From Sphingomonadales bacterium (lineage in GTDB: Bacteria > Bacteroidota > Bacteroidia > Flavobacteriales_D > Crocinitomicaceae), in assembly GCA_016872115.1 (NCBI GenBank), contig VHBC01000004.1, forward strand, positions 86,649 to 150,648: 64,000 nucleotides of DNA, in the 5' to 3' direction. The notes under the pieces are model-generated. The model did no database searches and was not told where the DNA came from. It saw nothing but the letters and a program-made list of their open reading frames with translations. Below are positions 54,725-63,791 of this stretch, one piece after another (position 1 is the stretch's first letter; each line of letters begins with the position of its first letter). Made by a program: the position numbers and the translations under genes.

Positions 54725-55591
54725 TTATTTGCGCAGCAGTTGGAGTAAATAGGTTCCGTATCCGCTTTTAACAAGCCCAGAGGCCAAATGTTTGAGTTGT
54801 GCCGCATCTATGAAGCCATTTCTAAAGGCAACCTCTTCGATACAGCCAATTTTCAAACCTTGTCTCTCCTCAATTACTTGAACAAACTGACCGGCTTGCA
54901 TTAAAGATCCGAAAGTACCGGTATCGAGCCAAGCCGTTCCTCTATCTAAGATAGCCACCTTGAGTTGTCCACGTCTGAGGTACTCGGCATTCACGTCCGT
55001 GATTTCATATTCGCCTCTTGCAGAAGGCTTTAAATTTCTCGCAATTTCAAGGACTGAATTGTCGTAAAAATAAAGTCCAGGGACTGCATAGTTGGATTTA
55101 GGTTGCTTTGGTTTTTCTTCAATTGAAACAACTTGGTTGCCTTGGTCAAATTCAACAACACCATAGCGCTCGGGGTCACTTACGTGGTAAGCATAAACGA
55201 CACCGCCATCGGGGTTGTTGTTTTCCTTGAGTAAAGTATCCATTCCGACACCATAGAAAATGTTATCTCCTAAAATCAATGCAACTTTGTCCGTTCCAAT
55301 GAAGTCAGCCCCAATAACAAATGCCTGAGCCAAACCGTTGGGAACCTCTTGAACAGCGTATTCAAAACGGCAACCAAGTTGGGCGCCGTTGCCCAACAAT
55401 TTTTCAAAATGAGGCAAATCTGTTGGAGTAGAAATAATCAGGATTTCTTTTATGCCCGCACTCATTAGTATGGAAAGCGGGTAGTAAATCATGGGTTTGT
55501 CGTAAACCGGCATAAGCTGTTTGGAAACAGCCAAAGTAAGTGGGTGTAGGCGGGTACCAGAGCCGCCTGCTAAAATTATTCCTTTCATCAT
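54725..55591 (-). CDS. rfbA: Glucose-1-phosphate thymidylyltransferase
   Basis: RfbA makes dTDP-glucose, the first step toward dTDP-rhamnose and other deoxysugars of surface polysaccharides. The 288-residue protein has the nucleotidyltransferase motif [16 protein letters not shown] near the N-terminus, [16 protein letters not shown] and the GDNIFYG motif. The other rfb genes are not adjacent. Two ATG codons in tandem (55591 and 55588) are possible; the first overlaps the GLPGLI stop as ATGA. Confidence 0.95.
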   Translation of the reverse strand: MMKGIILAGGSGTRLHPLTLAVSKQLMPVYDKPMIYYPLSILMSAGIKEILIISTPTDLPHFEKLLGNGAQLGCRFEYAVQEVPNGLAQAFVIGADFIGTDKVALILGDNIFYGVGMDTLLKENNNPDGGVVYAYHVSDPERYGVVEFDQGNQVVSIEEKPKQPKSNYAVPGLYFYDNSVLEIARNLKPSARGEYEITDVNAEYLRRGQLKVAILDRGTAWLDTGTFGSLMQAGQFVQVIEERQGLKIGCIEEVAFRNGFIDAAQLKHLASGLVKSGYGTYLLQLLRK

Positions 55592-56316
55592 AACCAACGG
55601 AAAATATCGTCAAAAAGTCTTTTACCCCATGGGGTAGAGCCGTATTCTTTTTCAATTTTTTGTCTCAATTCTTCAATCGTGAAAACTTTATTTTTGCCAG
55701 GATTGAGTGCCAAATCTTCTTTTTTTGGTGGCGTTACATCTATTTTTTTTGCAAAATACACGATGCCGCCATCTTCTGTGGCAAGTCCGAGAATGGTGCC
55801 GGGTAAACCACAGAAACCTTCTGGGCCTGCAGATGACGTAAGCATTGGCGAGTACCACGCATACAAGCGCGTGCTATCATTTTTTTGGTAAATTGCTTTG
55901 CGACATTCGTAGCCGCAAATCGTGCGCTTGCTATCTGTAATTTTCCAAGTTCTATCCGGAAGACTATCTTGAACGTATACGTTTTGACCAAAAACGGCAA
56001 GCATCATGAGTTGGTTGCTACTCTTAAGATTCTGATAATATGCATTTTTGGTAGTGAGCCATGCCATTTCTTCGGGCTCGTTATTTGGATCCACCGCAAA
56101 ATAAGAAGCGGTATCATTGAAATACAAATTGAACAATTCAATCCGGATTTTATTTTCTTCCGTGACAAAGCGTTTCATACGCTGGTCAGTAAAGCGTTTC
56201 TCTAGATTGGTTCTGCGTTCAAAAGTAATTTTGCCTGCATTTATGTATTCCGACTGTGCCCAGGTATGAAAACCGAGCAAAATGGCACTAATGCCACATA
56301 CGAAGATCTTCTTCAC
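55588..56316 (-). CDS. GLPGLI family protein
   Basis: A 242-residue secreted protein with a signal peptide (about 1-20, HTWAQ) and the hallmark of the GLPGLI family, here [13 protein letters not shown] (about 165-177). It has the strands typical of the family ([30 protein letters not shown]). GLPGLI proteins are Bacteroidota-specific and often sit next to TonB-type receptors, as here. Their role is unclear. The GTG start at 56316 lies inside the receptor gene (29-bp overlap), so translation is probably coupled. Confidence 0.9.
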   Translation of the reverse strand: MKKIFVCGISAILLGFHTWAQSEYINAGKITFERRTNLEKRFTDQRMKRFVTEENKIRIELFNLYFNDTASYFAVDPNNEPEEMAWLTTKNAYYQNLKSSNQLMMLAVFGQNVYVQDSLPDRTWKITDSKRTICGYECRKAIYQKNDSTRLYAWYSPMLTSSAGPEGFCGLPGTILGLATEDGGIVYFAKKIDVTPPKKEDLALNPGKNKVFTIEELRQKIEKEYGSTPWGKRLFDDIFRWL

Positions 56317-59032
56317 GGGTTTTGTTGTTGTTAAATTTATAAGTTAGGCGAACTAAGAAATAGCGCGAGATGATGCGCGTGTAGTTATCAGTAATCATGT
56401 TGCTCGAAACCGTGCGTTGAAGGTTGAGGTTTTGATTGAGCATGTCATTAATTGACAAGCCAAGGATGAGATTTTCTGTTTTTAAGAATGCTTTTTGAAG
56501 TTCAGCATCGATGATCAAGAAATCTTTATTGAAGGCAGCGGCTCTACCGCGGTTGAGCGTATAGTTGATTTCCCATTTGAAACGGAAATGTGCAGGTAAG
56601 CGCCAGTCTCCGACCATTGAATAATTTTGAGTAGAGTAGGGCTGGTTAGAAAATGAATTCAATGTGGTTTTTGGAACTACGTAAGTGTAGTCTGTTCCGA
56701 TGCTCAATTCGAGGCTATCAAGACTGAGTTCGATGGAAAAGGCTCCATTAAGGTTAGTAGTACTTGTGGTATTGAGTTGCCCATTGATGTAATTGTTATT
56801 GCGGAAATAGGAGGCATTCATACTTGGTTCGAAGGTAATTTTTCTATTCAGAATTGGATACCCCCCGCCAGCGTAGATGGTTGCAAACATATTTCCGTCT
56901 ACATTGACGGTTTTTGAAATGGTACGTCCAAATTGATCAAAAGTGGTGCTGTTGCCAAAAGCGTTCTGAGTTAGTGTTGCATTACCTCCTGACCAAAGAT
57001 AGCGGCCAGTCATGGCTTGCCAAATGTTGGCATTGAAGTTAAGCTGATGTTGGTAGTTGGGCTTGAGGTCGGGGTTCCCTTCTTGAATGCGATTGGGGTT
57101 GGTGTTGTCTCTAACTGGTTGAAGGTCGTTGGCGCTCGGAGGCGCTGAGTAGGTACTGTAGCGGATATTGATTCGCTTGGCCATACTTGGCTTAAACTGG
57201 TAAGAGAAATTGGGTAAAAAATTGTTGATGTTTTGATTGATCCCGACTCCTGAAAATTGATTGATGTTGTCAATTTGTATGTTACGGTAACCCATACCAC
57301 CCGAAATGCGGTGGTTTTTGTAGAGGTAAGTTAAAATCATGGTACCGCGATTTTGTAGTCGTTGGTTATCAAAATCATTGGTAAAAAGGCTATCGATGAC
57401 ATCGAATTGGCCTGCTATGTTTGGATTATAGGTGTAACGTGCTTGTCCGGAAGAACCTAATTCAAGGAAATATTCTGTGGTGAGTAAGAAATTCTTTGAA
57501 AGTGGTTCAGTGTAGGTGAGGGTAGTGTAGTGTGTGGCACTTTTGTTTGTGTTGGTTTTACGTTGATTAACAACTGTATCAAAAACCAACGCATCGGTAT
57601 TGGTGGTCAGTTTCCCCTCAGAGTCGTTGTCGTTGTAACGCAAAATGTATTTTGCCTCTAGCTCGCGTTCTTTTTTTCCAAACTTTCGTCGCAAAATAGC
57701 CTCTGAATTGCTGCTCATTCCTTTTGAGTCATATTGGTTATTGACGTTCGTCAGTAAATACGAAGCAAAACTTTCGTCTCGGAAATCATTGATGGCGGTG
57801 TTGTTTTGCTCGCCGTTATCGATGTGTACATTTGGCTTGATTTCTAGTTTGGTTAACGAGTCGATATCGATTTGCAAATTCATGTTGATGCGGTGTGAAC
57901 TGCTCACAGTGAGATCACTTGTTGAGTCTTTGGTGTAGTACGAGCTATCCGCTAAAAAATATTGAGATTGGGAACTTGAATTGGCCTGTAGTCGGCTATC
58001 GTAATATGCGTAATTGAGGCCGAGTTTGACTTTTTCTGAAAGACGGTCGTTGTAATAGACGCCCGTTTTGAGGGTTTGCGGTATACCAGACCGATTGCCC
58101 CTTGAGTCGCGGTCCCAAAAATTTAGGCCGCTGTCGTTTTGTTCGTTTTCAAGGCCGAATTTGTTCATGTCTCTGAAGCCAAAACTAGACTTTGGTGTGT
58201 TGGAGGCCAACATGAAGGCGGAGATTTTCTGGGTTTTATTGAATTTATTGTAGAGGAGTTCAGACTCATAAAATGCTTTACCAGCGTCGCCTTGATTAAA
58301 GTCGGAGGCCGCCGAAGCTTTGCCGAAATAACCTCGCTTGGCTTCGTCTTTTAGTTTGAGATCGAGTACTTGGATTTTGTCGTCTTCACCGGCTGCGGCA
58401 TCTTCGTTTTTCTTTTCGTAAACTTGAACGGACTCAACGCCATTCGCAGCAAGGTTTTTGGTTGCAATTGTTGGGTCCGAACCAAAAAACTCATCTCCAT
58501 CTACCAATACCTGACTGATTTCTTTTCCTTGTGAGGTAATGCTGCCGTCGTCCTCAACTTTGATACCCGGCAATTTTTTAAGCAAGTCCTCGACTACCGC
58601 ATTTTCTGCAACTTTAAAAGAGTCGGCCACAAAAACGAGGGTGTCGCCACTAAAATACATGGCATTTCGGTTGCGTGTCACGACCACATCTTTCACATCT
58701 TGTACTTTCGGATACATGCGAATGTCTGGCAGTTCAAAAGTAGATTTTTTTGCAGATCCCATTAAGTAAACACTGCGAGGTGTCCAATTGCTGTGTTCAA
58801 TAAGCAACTGAAAAGAGTCGAGTGGAAGGTTGTTGATTTGGAATTCGCCATTGATGTTACTGCGCGTAAACGCAACCAAAACCGAATCGCGAAGATGGAT
58901 GGCCATAATACTCGCTTGGTGTATGGGTTGGGTGCCAGAAGTATCCACCAAACGACCACTTACTTTCATGTTTTGAGCAAAAAATAAATTGGAGCCGAGT
59001 AAAAGGGTAAGGAGAAGGATAATTTTTATCAT
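56288..59032 (-). CDS. TonB-dependent receptor-like outer membrane beta-barrel protein
   Basis: A 914-residue outer-membrane protein. It has a signal peptide (about 1-19, LFFAQ), a carboxypeptidase-like regulatory beta domain (about 22-110), and a plug-like segment with LLKKLPGIKVEDDGSI and VLVDGDEFFGSDP (about 148-190). A barrel of about 700 residues follows, ending RYFLVRLTYKFN. It belongs to the 'outer membrane beta-barrel protein' family that pairs with GLPGLI genes. The ligand is unknown, and no clear TonB box is seen. Confidence 0.88.
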   Translation of the reverse strand: MIKIILLLTLLLGSNLFFAQNMKVSGRLVDTSGTQPIHQASIMAIHLRDSVLVAFTRSNINGEFQINNLPLDSFQLLIEHSNWTPRSVYLMGSAKKSTFELPDIRMYPKVQDVKDVVVTRNRNAMYFSGDTLVFVADSFKVAENAVVEDLLKKLPGIKVEDDGSITSQGKEISQVLVDGDEFFGSDPTIATKNLAANGVESVQVYEKKNEDAAAGEDDKIQVLDLKLKDEAKRGYFGKASAASDFNQGDAGKAFYESELLYNKFNKTQKISAFMLASNTPKSSFGFRDMNKFGLENEQNDSGLNFWDRDSRGNRSGIPQTLKTGVYYNDRLSEKVKLGLNYAYYDSRLQANSSSQSQYFLADSSYYTKDSTSDLTVSSSHRINMNLQIDIDSLTKLEIKPNVHIDNGEQNNTAINDFRDESFASYLLTNVNNQYDSKGMSSNSEAILRRKFGKKERELEAKYILRYNDNDSEGKLTTNTDALVFDTVVNQRKTNTNKSATHYTTLTYTEPLSKNFLLTTEYFLELGSSGQARYTYNPNIAGQFDVIDSLFTNDFDNQRLQNRGTMILTYLYKNHRISGGMGYRNIQIDNINQFSGVGINQNINNFLPNFSYQFKPSMAKRINIRYSTYSAPPSANDLQPVRDNTNPNRIQEGNPDLKPNYQHQLNFNANIWQAMTGRYLWSGGNATLTQNAFGNSTTFDQFGRTISKTVNVDGNMFATIYAGGGYPILNRKITFEPSMNASYFRNNNYINGQLNTTSTTNLNGAFSIELSLDSLELSIGTDYTYVVPKTTLNSFSNQPYSTQNYSMVGDWRLPAHFRFKWEINYTLNRGRAAAFNKDFLIIDAELQKAFLKTENLILGLSINDMLNQNLNLQRTVSSNMITDNYTRIISRYFLVRLTYKFNNNKTREEDLRMWH

Positions 59033-59086
59033 GAAATAAGTATCAGAAGAACATTATTAGACGTATAAACAGGGTAAAATGTTGCA

Positions 59087-59881
59087 TTAGCGTTTTTCAA
59101 TAGCAACTAAAACTTGGTATTGTAGGCCAGATGCTTCTTGAACTGGTTGGTGTTGAATGTTGAATTTCTGACCTTTGTACGCCTCTGAATTTTTTGAAAG
59201 GGCTTTGATGAGCTCTTCTTGGGGTGCATAGGCGAGGTTGGTAGAGTAGTTGTCGTTGCCGAATTGGACAAATTTCTTGTTGAATGCTTCGTCAAAACCT
59301 TGAAAATAAAGCTCAAAAAAGCCTTCTTGGTTTTGCATGTCCGACAAAAGCAAGAGGTTAGCTTGAATGGCTTGGTGGCGTTCATTTGGTAATTTGAACG
59401 ACCTAAAAGGCGTGTTGTCAGGTTGGCCTTTGCGCGCTCTGGTATAACTTGCAATTGGTGACTGATTGGCGTTGTAGAACACAAAATACTCGGTTTGGGC
59501 TGCGTTACTAAGCGAGCTACGCAAGTTTTGTTCTTCCATACAAACCATACTCAATACTTCTTTTAAGAAATAAAAAGTCAAACTCAATTTTTTGCCATTT
59601 GTGTCTATGCGGTCAATCGTTGCTTTTAAAATTTCGTCGTCGGCATTCAAAAATGCACGAGACTCTATGGTAGCACCTGACTTATGCGTAAAAAATAGAG
59701 ACGGTAACACCTTTAGATCTTTGCGCTGCTCAATTTTATCTTTGTAATTTAAGAAAGCGTCGAGCCCTTCAAATTTAGGTTTGAAAACAAGCTGAGCCGT
59801 TTTTGGGAAGTTGTCTTCTATGGTCTGGCGACATGAAAACAAACCTACACTCAGTAAGCAAAATAATAGAATGATTTTCAC
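59087..59881 (-). CDS. Hypothetical lipoprotein
   Basis: A 264-residue protein beginning with a GTG start and a lipoprotein signal (FLLSVGLFSCRQ pattern, Cys at about 17). It contains no domain I recognise. Visible features are an FKPKFEGLDAFLNYKDKIEQ helix near residue 32-51, several beta strands, and SFKLPNERHQAIQANLLLLSDMQ at about 160-182. It is followed by the receptor-GLPGLI-rfbA-prenyltransferase run after 54 bp. It may belong to the same envelope unit, but nothing shows what it does. Confidence 0.72.
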   Translation of the reverse strand: MKIILLFCLLSVGLFSCRQTIEDNFPKTAQLVFKPKFEGLDAFLNYKDKIEQRKDLKVLPSLFFTHKSGATIESRAFLNADDEILKATIDRIDTNGKKLSLTFYFLKEVLSMVCMEEQNLRSSLSNAAQTEYFVFYNANQSPIASYTRARKGQPDNTPFRSFKLPNERHQAIQANLLLLSDMQNQEGFFELYFQGFDEAFNKKFVQFGNDNYSTNLAYAPQEELIKALSKNSEAYKGQKFNIQHQPVQEASGLQYQVLVAIEKR

Positions 59882-59957
59882 GAGGTAAAATTACAAATAC
59901 TTCGCCGAAAGAATCTTATTTGAGGACGAAACTCAGCATTACTGCGACAAAACTCCG

Positions 59958-59965
59958 TAATTTTG
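59958..59965 (+). promoter_or_regulatory. -7 promoter box for ruvX, leaderless spacing
   Basis: TAATTTTG is an exact match that ends 4 nt before the ruvX ATG. No TTG at normal -33 spacing is seen. Confidence 0.45.
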
Positions 59966-59969
59966 GAGT

Positions 59970-60377
59970 ATGGCAGTTGTACTTTGCATCGATTTTGGAC
60001 TCAAGCGCAGTGGTTTGGCCATCAGCGACCCGAACCGCATCATTGCAAGTCCATTGGAAACCGTTGCCTCTGACACGCTAGAAGCTTGGCTAGAAGTCGA
60101 AATCCCGAAACGTCAAATTTCAGAGATCATATTGGGTTACCCGACGCGCCTCGATGGTTCTGATACCCACATCACCGAAAACATCCGTTTACTGAAGCAG
60201 GTCTTAGAAACGAAATTTCCGCAGCTGCAAATTCAGTTATTTGACGAGCGCTTTAGTTCCAAAATGGCCAGTTCTGCAATAGCTCAAATGGGTCACAAGA
60301 AAAAGAAACAAGATAAGGGCCTGATTGATCAAGTTGCAGCAGCACTCATTTTACAAGAATACTTGAGTCAAAGCTAA
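59970..60377 (+). CDS. ruvX: Holliday junction resolvase RuvX/YqgF family
   Basis: A 135-residue RNase H-like fold protein of the YqgF family, involved in 16S rRNA 5' maturation in E. coli and annotated as a putative Holliday junction nuclease. Acidic catalytic residues are in DFGLKRSGLAI (about 7-17), DERFSS and DQVAAALILQEYL. It is followed by def after 19 bp; that gap holds the 3' part of the def promoter. Confidence 0.94.
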   Translation: MAVVLCIDFGLKRSGLAISDPNRIIASPLETVASDTLEAWLEVEIPKRQISEIILGYPTRLDGSDTHITENIRLLKQVLETKFPQLQIQLFDERFSSKMASSAIAQMGHKKKKQDKGLIDQVAAALILQEYLSQS

Positions 60378-60392
60378 TCCTTGTTAAATTTG
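60363..60392 (+). promoter_or_regulatory. def promoter (-33 TTG, -7 TAAATTTG), leaderless spacing
   Basis: TTG (60363-60365) is followed after 19 nt by TAAATTTG (60385-60392), and after 4 nt by the def ATG. The -33 box lies in the ruvX coding end. Both boxes match fully, so def should have its own leaderless transcript. Confidence 0.65.
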
Positions 60393-60396
60393 CATT

Positions 60397-60996
60397 ATGA
60401 TTTTACCAATAGTTGCCTACGGAGATCCAGTACTGAAAAAAGAGGCTGAAGAAATTGATCAAAACTATCCCGACCTTCAAAAGTTGATTGACGATATGTT
60501 TGAGACCATGTACCATGCCAAAGGGGTGGGCCTAGCCGCTCCTCAAATTGGTAAGAGTATTCGGCTTTTTATTGTGGATGGAAGTCCGTTTGCTGACGAA
60601 GAAGAAGACGAGCCAGATCCAAAGGCAGCCGGAATTGAAAACTTCAAAAAAGTATTTATTAATCTGATTATCGAGGAAGAAAGTGGCGACAAATGGGCCT
60701 TTCAAGAGGGGTGCTTGTCAATTCCTGGCATCCGCGAAAATGTACATCGTCAAGAACGCGTGCTTGTTACTTACTACGATGAAAACTGGAATTTCCACGA
60801 AGAAACCTTTGAGGGCTATGCCGCAAGAATCATTCAACATGAGTACGACCACATCGAAGGTGTTCTTTTTACCGATCACCTCAGTCCACTCAAGAAAAAA
60901 TTATTGCTTAAGCGCTTGGGAAACATCAGTCTAGGAGCCATTAGCGTGGATTACAAAATGAGTTTCCCTGGCAATAAAAAACAACGCATGATTTAA
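60397..60996 (+). CDS. def: Peptide deformylase
   Basis: Def removes the formyl group from the N-terminus of nascent proteins. The 199-residue metalloenzyme has all three motifs: GVGLAAPQIG (43-52), EGCLSIPG (104-111) with Cys106, and QHEYDHIEG (147-155) with His148, Glu149 and His152. A short acidic insert (DEEEDEPDPK, about 67-76) lengthens the usual protein slightly. It is the partner of fmt at 2438. The ATG follows a consensus promoter by 4 nt. Confidence 0.97.
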   Translation: MILPIVAYGDPVLKKEAEEIDQNYPDLQKLIDDMFETMYHAKGVGLAAPQIGKSIRLFIVDGSPFADEEEDEPDPKAAGIENFKKVFINLIIEEESGDKWAFQEGCLSIPGIRENVHRQERVLVTYYDENWNFHEETFEGYAARIIQHEYDHIEGVLFTDHLSPLKKKLLLKRLGNISLGAISVDYKMSFPGNKKQRMI

Positions 60997-61005
60997 TCAT
61001 TTCGA

Positions 61006-61545
61006 ATGAAAGCACAATTTCCTCTTTTTCTTTTTTCTATTTTATTATTTGCCGCTTGTCAGACCAATACGGCAGAACCAACACAACAAGAATCCTTGCG
61101 CTCGCGCATTACCTCTTTTGAAGATTCTTTAGCCAAACTGCAAAAAGACCCTAAAAAGGCAGCTCAAATAACGAGTCTAACGCAAATAGAACTCATCAAC
61201 CGCCTAACGGCCTATAGCCGCAAATATCCAAAAGATGCCTTTAGTGCAGACTGTCTTTTTAAAACGCACATGATTTACGAAAACTTGCGTGCACACCAAG
61301 AGGCCAGAGCCTATGCTGATACCCTACTAGAGCGCTTTCCTGCTTACAAAAACCGTAAATTATTGCTAGAAAGTCTGGCAAGTTCTTACGATTTGAATAC
61401 GCCAAGAGACACCTCCAAAGTGCGTTATTATTTTGAGTTATTGCTCAAAGAACCTGGCCTCAAGGCACAGCAAAAGAAGGATATAAAATCCAGGCTTGTA
61501 CACCTTGATTTAACCTTCGAGGAATATATTTTAAAAGCCAACTAG
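61006..61545 (+). CDS. Hypothetical lipoprotein, TPR-like helical
   Basis: A 179-residue lipoprotein with lipobox FAAC (Cys at about 18). The mature part is nearly all helical, with a repeat-like arrangement (KYPKDAFSADCLFKTHMIYENLRAHQEARAYADTLLERFPAYKN) that resembles tetratricopeptide units as in YbgF or BamD. A role in protein contact at the envelope is inference. It is 9 bp after def on the same strand and shares 4 bp with the convergent aroA stop. Confidence 0.78.
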   Translation: MKAQFPLFLFSILLFAACQTNTAEPTQQESLRSRITSFEDSLAKLQKDPKKAAQITSLTQIELINRLTAYSRKYPKDAFSADCLFKTHMIYENLRAHQEARAYADTLLERFPAYKNRKLLLESLASSYDLNTPRDTSKVRYYFELLLKEPGLKAQQKKDIKSRLVHLDLTFEEYILKAN

Positions 61546-62741
61546 CGTATTGTTGTGGTCTTTAAATCCGCAAAAAAAGCCGGATAAGATTTCGCTACGC
61601 TTTTCTCTTCGCTGAGATACTGGCCGTCATCACACAAAAGGGCAGCAATTGCGCCCGCCATGGCAATTCGGTGATCGTTGTGTGTATTGATTAGACTACT
61701 TTTTACTTGCCCAGTGCCGTGGATTTCAATGTAGTTTTTATTGATTCGAAATGCTACTTCCCAATTGTTTAGTGCTTCGCACATGGCCTTTAGACGGTCT
61801 GATTCTTTGTTTTTAAGTCGGTCAATTCCTTTGATTTGACTTGTACCAGCTGCTGCGCAAGCTAAAACCACGAGTACAGGAAATAAATCGGGTTGTTGGG
61901 TACAATCGAATTCAAAAGGATGGCATTGGCCAGTGGTTTCAACGTGTAAAATGCCCTCTTTCCATAGTACAGTGGCGCCAAATTTTGTGAGTGCATGAAG
62001 TATATTGCGGTCTGGCTGCCAACTTTCTGGATTGAGACCTACGAGCTCTATTTTTCCACCAATGGCGGCACCAACAAGAAAAGCCGCGACACTACTCCAG
62101 TCTCCTTCTACAGTTGCGTCGTCAAGTTGCAATTCTTGTGCTCCTTCAAAAAAATAAGCATTACCATTTTTTTGGTAATTGAATCCGGCTTGCTCCAAAA
62201 CAGAGAGCGTCAGTTCTAAATAAGGCTTGCTCTTTAGGTTCTGGATTTCAATCTGCCATTTTCCTGGTGTAACGGCGGCCAAGAAAAACAAGCCAGAAAT
62301 AAATTGCGAGCCTTGGCTACCGTCAACAACTAAGCTCTTTTGTTCGATTTGGCCACTTATTTCTATTGGCAATATACCGTTTGAATGTTTGACCTTTAAA
62401 CCTAGTTGCTCGAGCAGTTGTATGGTACTAAGGTGTTCACGCAGTTTTAAGGTGCCTGTTCCGTTTAACGAGTATGCGCTGTAGAAATGGCAACCCAAGA
62501 AAGCCAAGCTGCGTAATGCAAAAGCGCTTTCGCCAAGGTAGAGTGCACCATGTTTTTTTGATGAATCATTTTTGATCTGGTCAATGGCTGATTGCATGGC
62601 GCATGAATCTTTGTCTTGGCCGAGATTGTGAATTTGGAGTGGAGATTTAGTCAAGCTACTCAATAACAACAGTCGCTGTCCATGACTCTTCGATGGTGGG
62701 GCAAGTAGTTTTCCGCAGAGTGCTTTGATTTTAATATGCAT
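61542..62741 (-). CDS. aroA: 3-phosphoshikimate 1-carboxyvinyltransferase
   Basis: AroA (EPSP synthase) adds enolpyruvyl to shikimate 3-phosphate on the way to chorismate. The 399-residue protein has the N-terminal LAPPSKSHGQRLLLLSSL (Lys and Ser of the active site), GTGTLKLR and LKNKESDRLKAM near the C-terminus. It is a little shorter than the usual 420-430 residues. The upstream frame is open inside the preceding gene, but ATG 62741 gives the family N-terminus and an 11-bp overlap with it. Confidence 0.93.
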   Translation of the reverse strand: MHIKIKALCGKLLAPPSKSHGQRLLLLSSLTKSPLQIHNLGQDKDSCAMQSAIDQIKNDSSKKHGALYLGESAFALRSLAFLGCHFYSAYSLNGTGTLKLREHLSTIQLLEQLGLKVKHSNGILPIEISGQIEQKSLVVDGSQGSQFISGLFFLAAVTPGKWQIEIQNLKSKPYLELTLSVLEQAGFNYQKNGNAYFFEGAQELQLDDATVEGDWSSVAAFLVGAAIGGKIELVGLNPESWQPDRNILHALTKFGATVLWKEGILHVETTGQCHPFEFDCTQQPDLFPVLVVLACAAAGTSQIKGIDRLKNKESDRLKAMCEALNNWEVAFRINKNYIEIHGTGQVKSSLINTHNDHRIAMAGAIAALLCDDGQYLSEEKSVAKSYPAFFADLKTTTIR

Positions 62742-63783
62742 CGGTTTGGTCACTAAGTAAGGCGAGTTGGATACGAATAGACTCTTCGTGGAGCATTTTG
62801 ATAAAGTGTTCTGCAAATTCCGGAGAGAGCCCCGAATTGAGCGCTTTTTCAATAGTTGATTTGAGCGTTTCCTCCCAACGCTGAACTTGAAGAATTGGGC
62901 TATTGTTGTTGCGTTTTAGCGTTCCTATTTGTTTGGAAAGTTCCATACGCTCTTGCAAAAGCTCTAATAAGCCTTCGTCGATTATACTCAGTTTGTCCCG
63001 AAGCTCTGCCAAATCGTTTTGTGCACGGTCGTTTTGAGAACGCGGCTTTAAATTGTGCAATAATTCCTTCAATGAGGCGGGCGTTAGCTGTTGTTTGGCA
63101 TCAGTAAGCGCAACAGTAGGGTCGTGGTGGGTTTCGATCATGAGCCCGTTGTAATGTAGATCGAGCGCTTGTTGAGCAAGTGGCGCAATGAGGGCTGCGC
63201 GTCCACCAATATGCGATGGATCCATTAGAAGCTGTAGGTCAGGTCGGGCTTGTTTAAGGTCAATGGCAATTTGCCAATGCGGGTTATTACGGTATTTGGT
63301 TTTTTGATAAACCGAAAAACCACGGTGTATTGCGCCTATAACTTTTACGTTGTGGCGTTCTAGTCTTTCAATTGCGCCTAGCCAAAGTTTAAGGTCTGGA
63401 TTGACTGGATTTTTTACCATCACAGGAATTCCTGTGCTTTGCAGCGCTTCTGCGAGTTCTTGGACTGTAAACGGATTGACTGTAGAGCGTGCACCAATCC
63501 AAAGCATATCTAATTTCTGTGCTGCGGCAGCCCTGATGTGGTCGGCAGTAGCTACTTCTGTACATATTTTAAATCCGTATTGTTTGCGGACATCGACAAG
63601 CCATTCTAGACCGATATCGCCAATTCCTTCGAAAGCGCCAGGCTGGGTTCGGGGTTTCCAGATTCCTGCCCTAAAATAAGAAAGCGGAAGGCCTTTGAGG
63701 CCTTCCGCTGTTTGAATGACTTGTGCATGCGTTTCGGCCGAACACGGCCCTGCGATGAGGCTGTCGAAGAGATCCGGACGCAT
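62731..63783 (-). CDS. Bifunctional 3-deoxy-7-phosphoheptulonate synthase / chorismate mutase type II
   Basis: A 350-residue fusion. Residues about 1-250 form a DAHP synthase of the KDO8P-synthase-like class (IAGPCSAET at 10-18, KPRTQPGAFEG, DPSHIGG), which starts the shikimate pathway. Residues about 260-345 form an AroQ chorismate mutase (LRDKLSIIDEGLLELLQERMELSKQIGTLKR). The fusion links the first step with the branch toward Phe and Tyr, and the mutase may give feedback control, as known for other fusions. It is upstream of aroA and downstream of rny. Confidence 0.93.
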   Translation of the reverse strand: MRPDLFDSLIAGPCSAETHAQVIQTAEGLKGLPLSYFRAGIWKPRTQPGAFEGIGDIGLEWLVDVRKQYGFKICTEVATADHIRAAAAQKLDMLWIGARSTVNPFTVQELAEALQSTGIPVMVKNPVNPDLKLWLGAIERLERHNVKVIGAIHRGFSVYQKTKYRNNPHWQIAIDLKQARPDLQLLMDPSHIGGRAALIAPLAQQALDLHYNGLMIETHHDPTVALTDAKQQLTPASLKELLHNLKPRSQNDRAQNDLAELRDKLSIIDEGLLELLQERMELSKQIGTLKRNNNSPILQVQRWEETLKSTIEKALNSGLSPEFAEHFIKMLHEESIRIQLALLSDQTDAY

Positions 63784-63791
63784 GAGAATTA

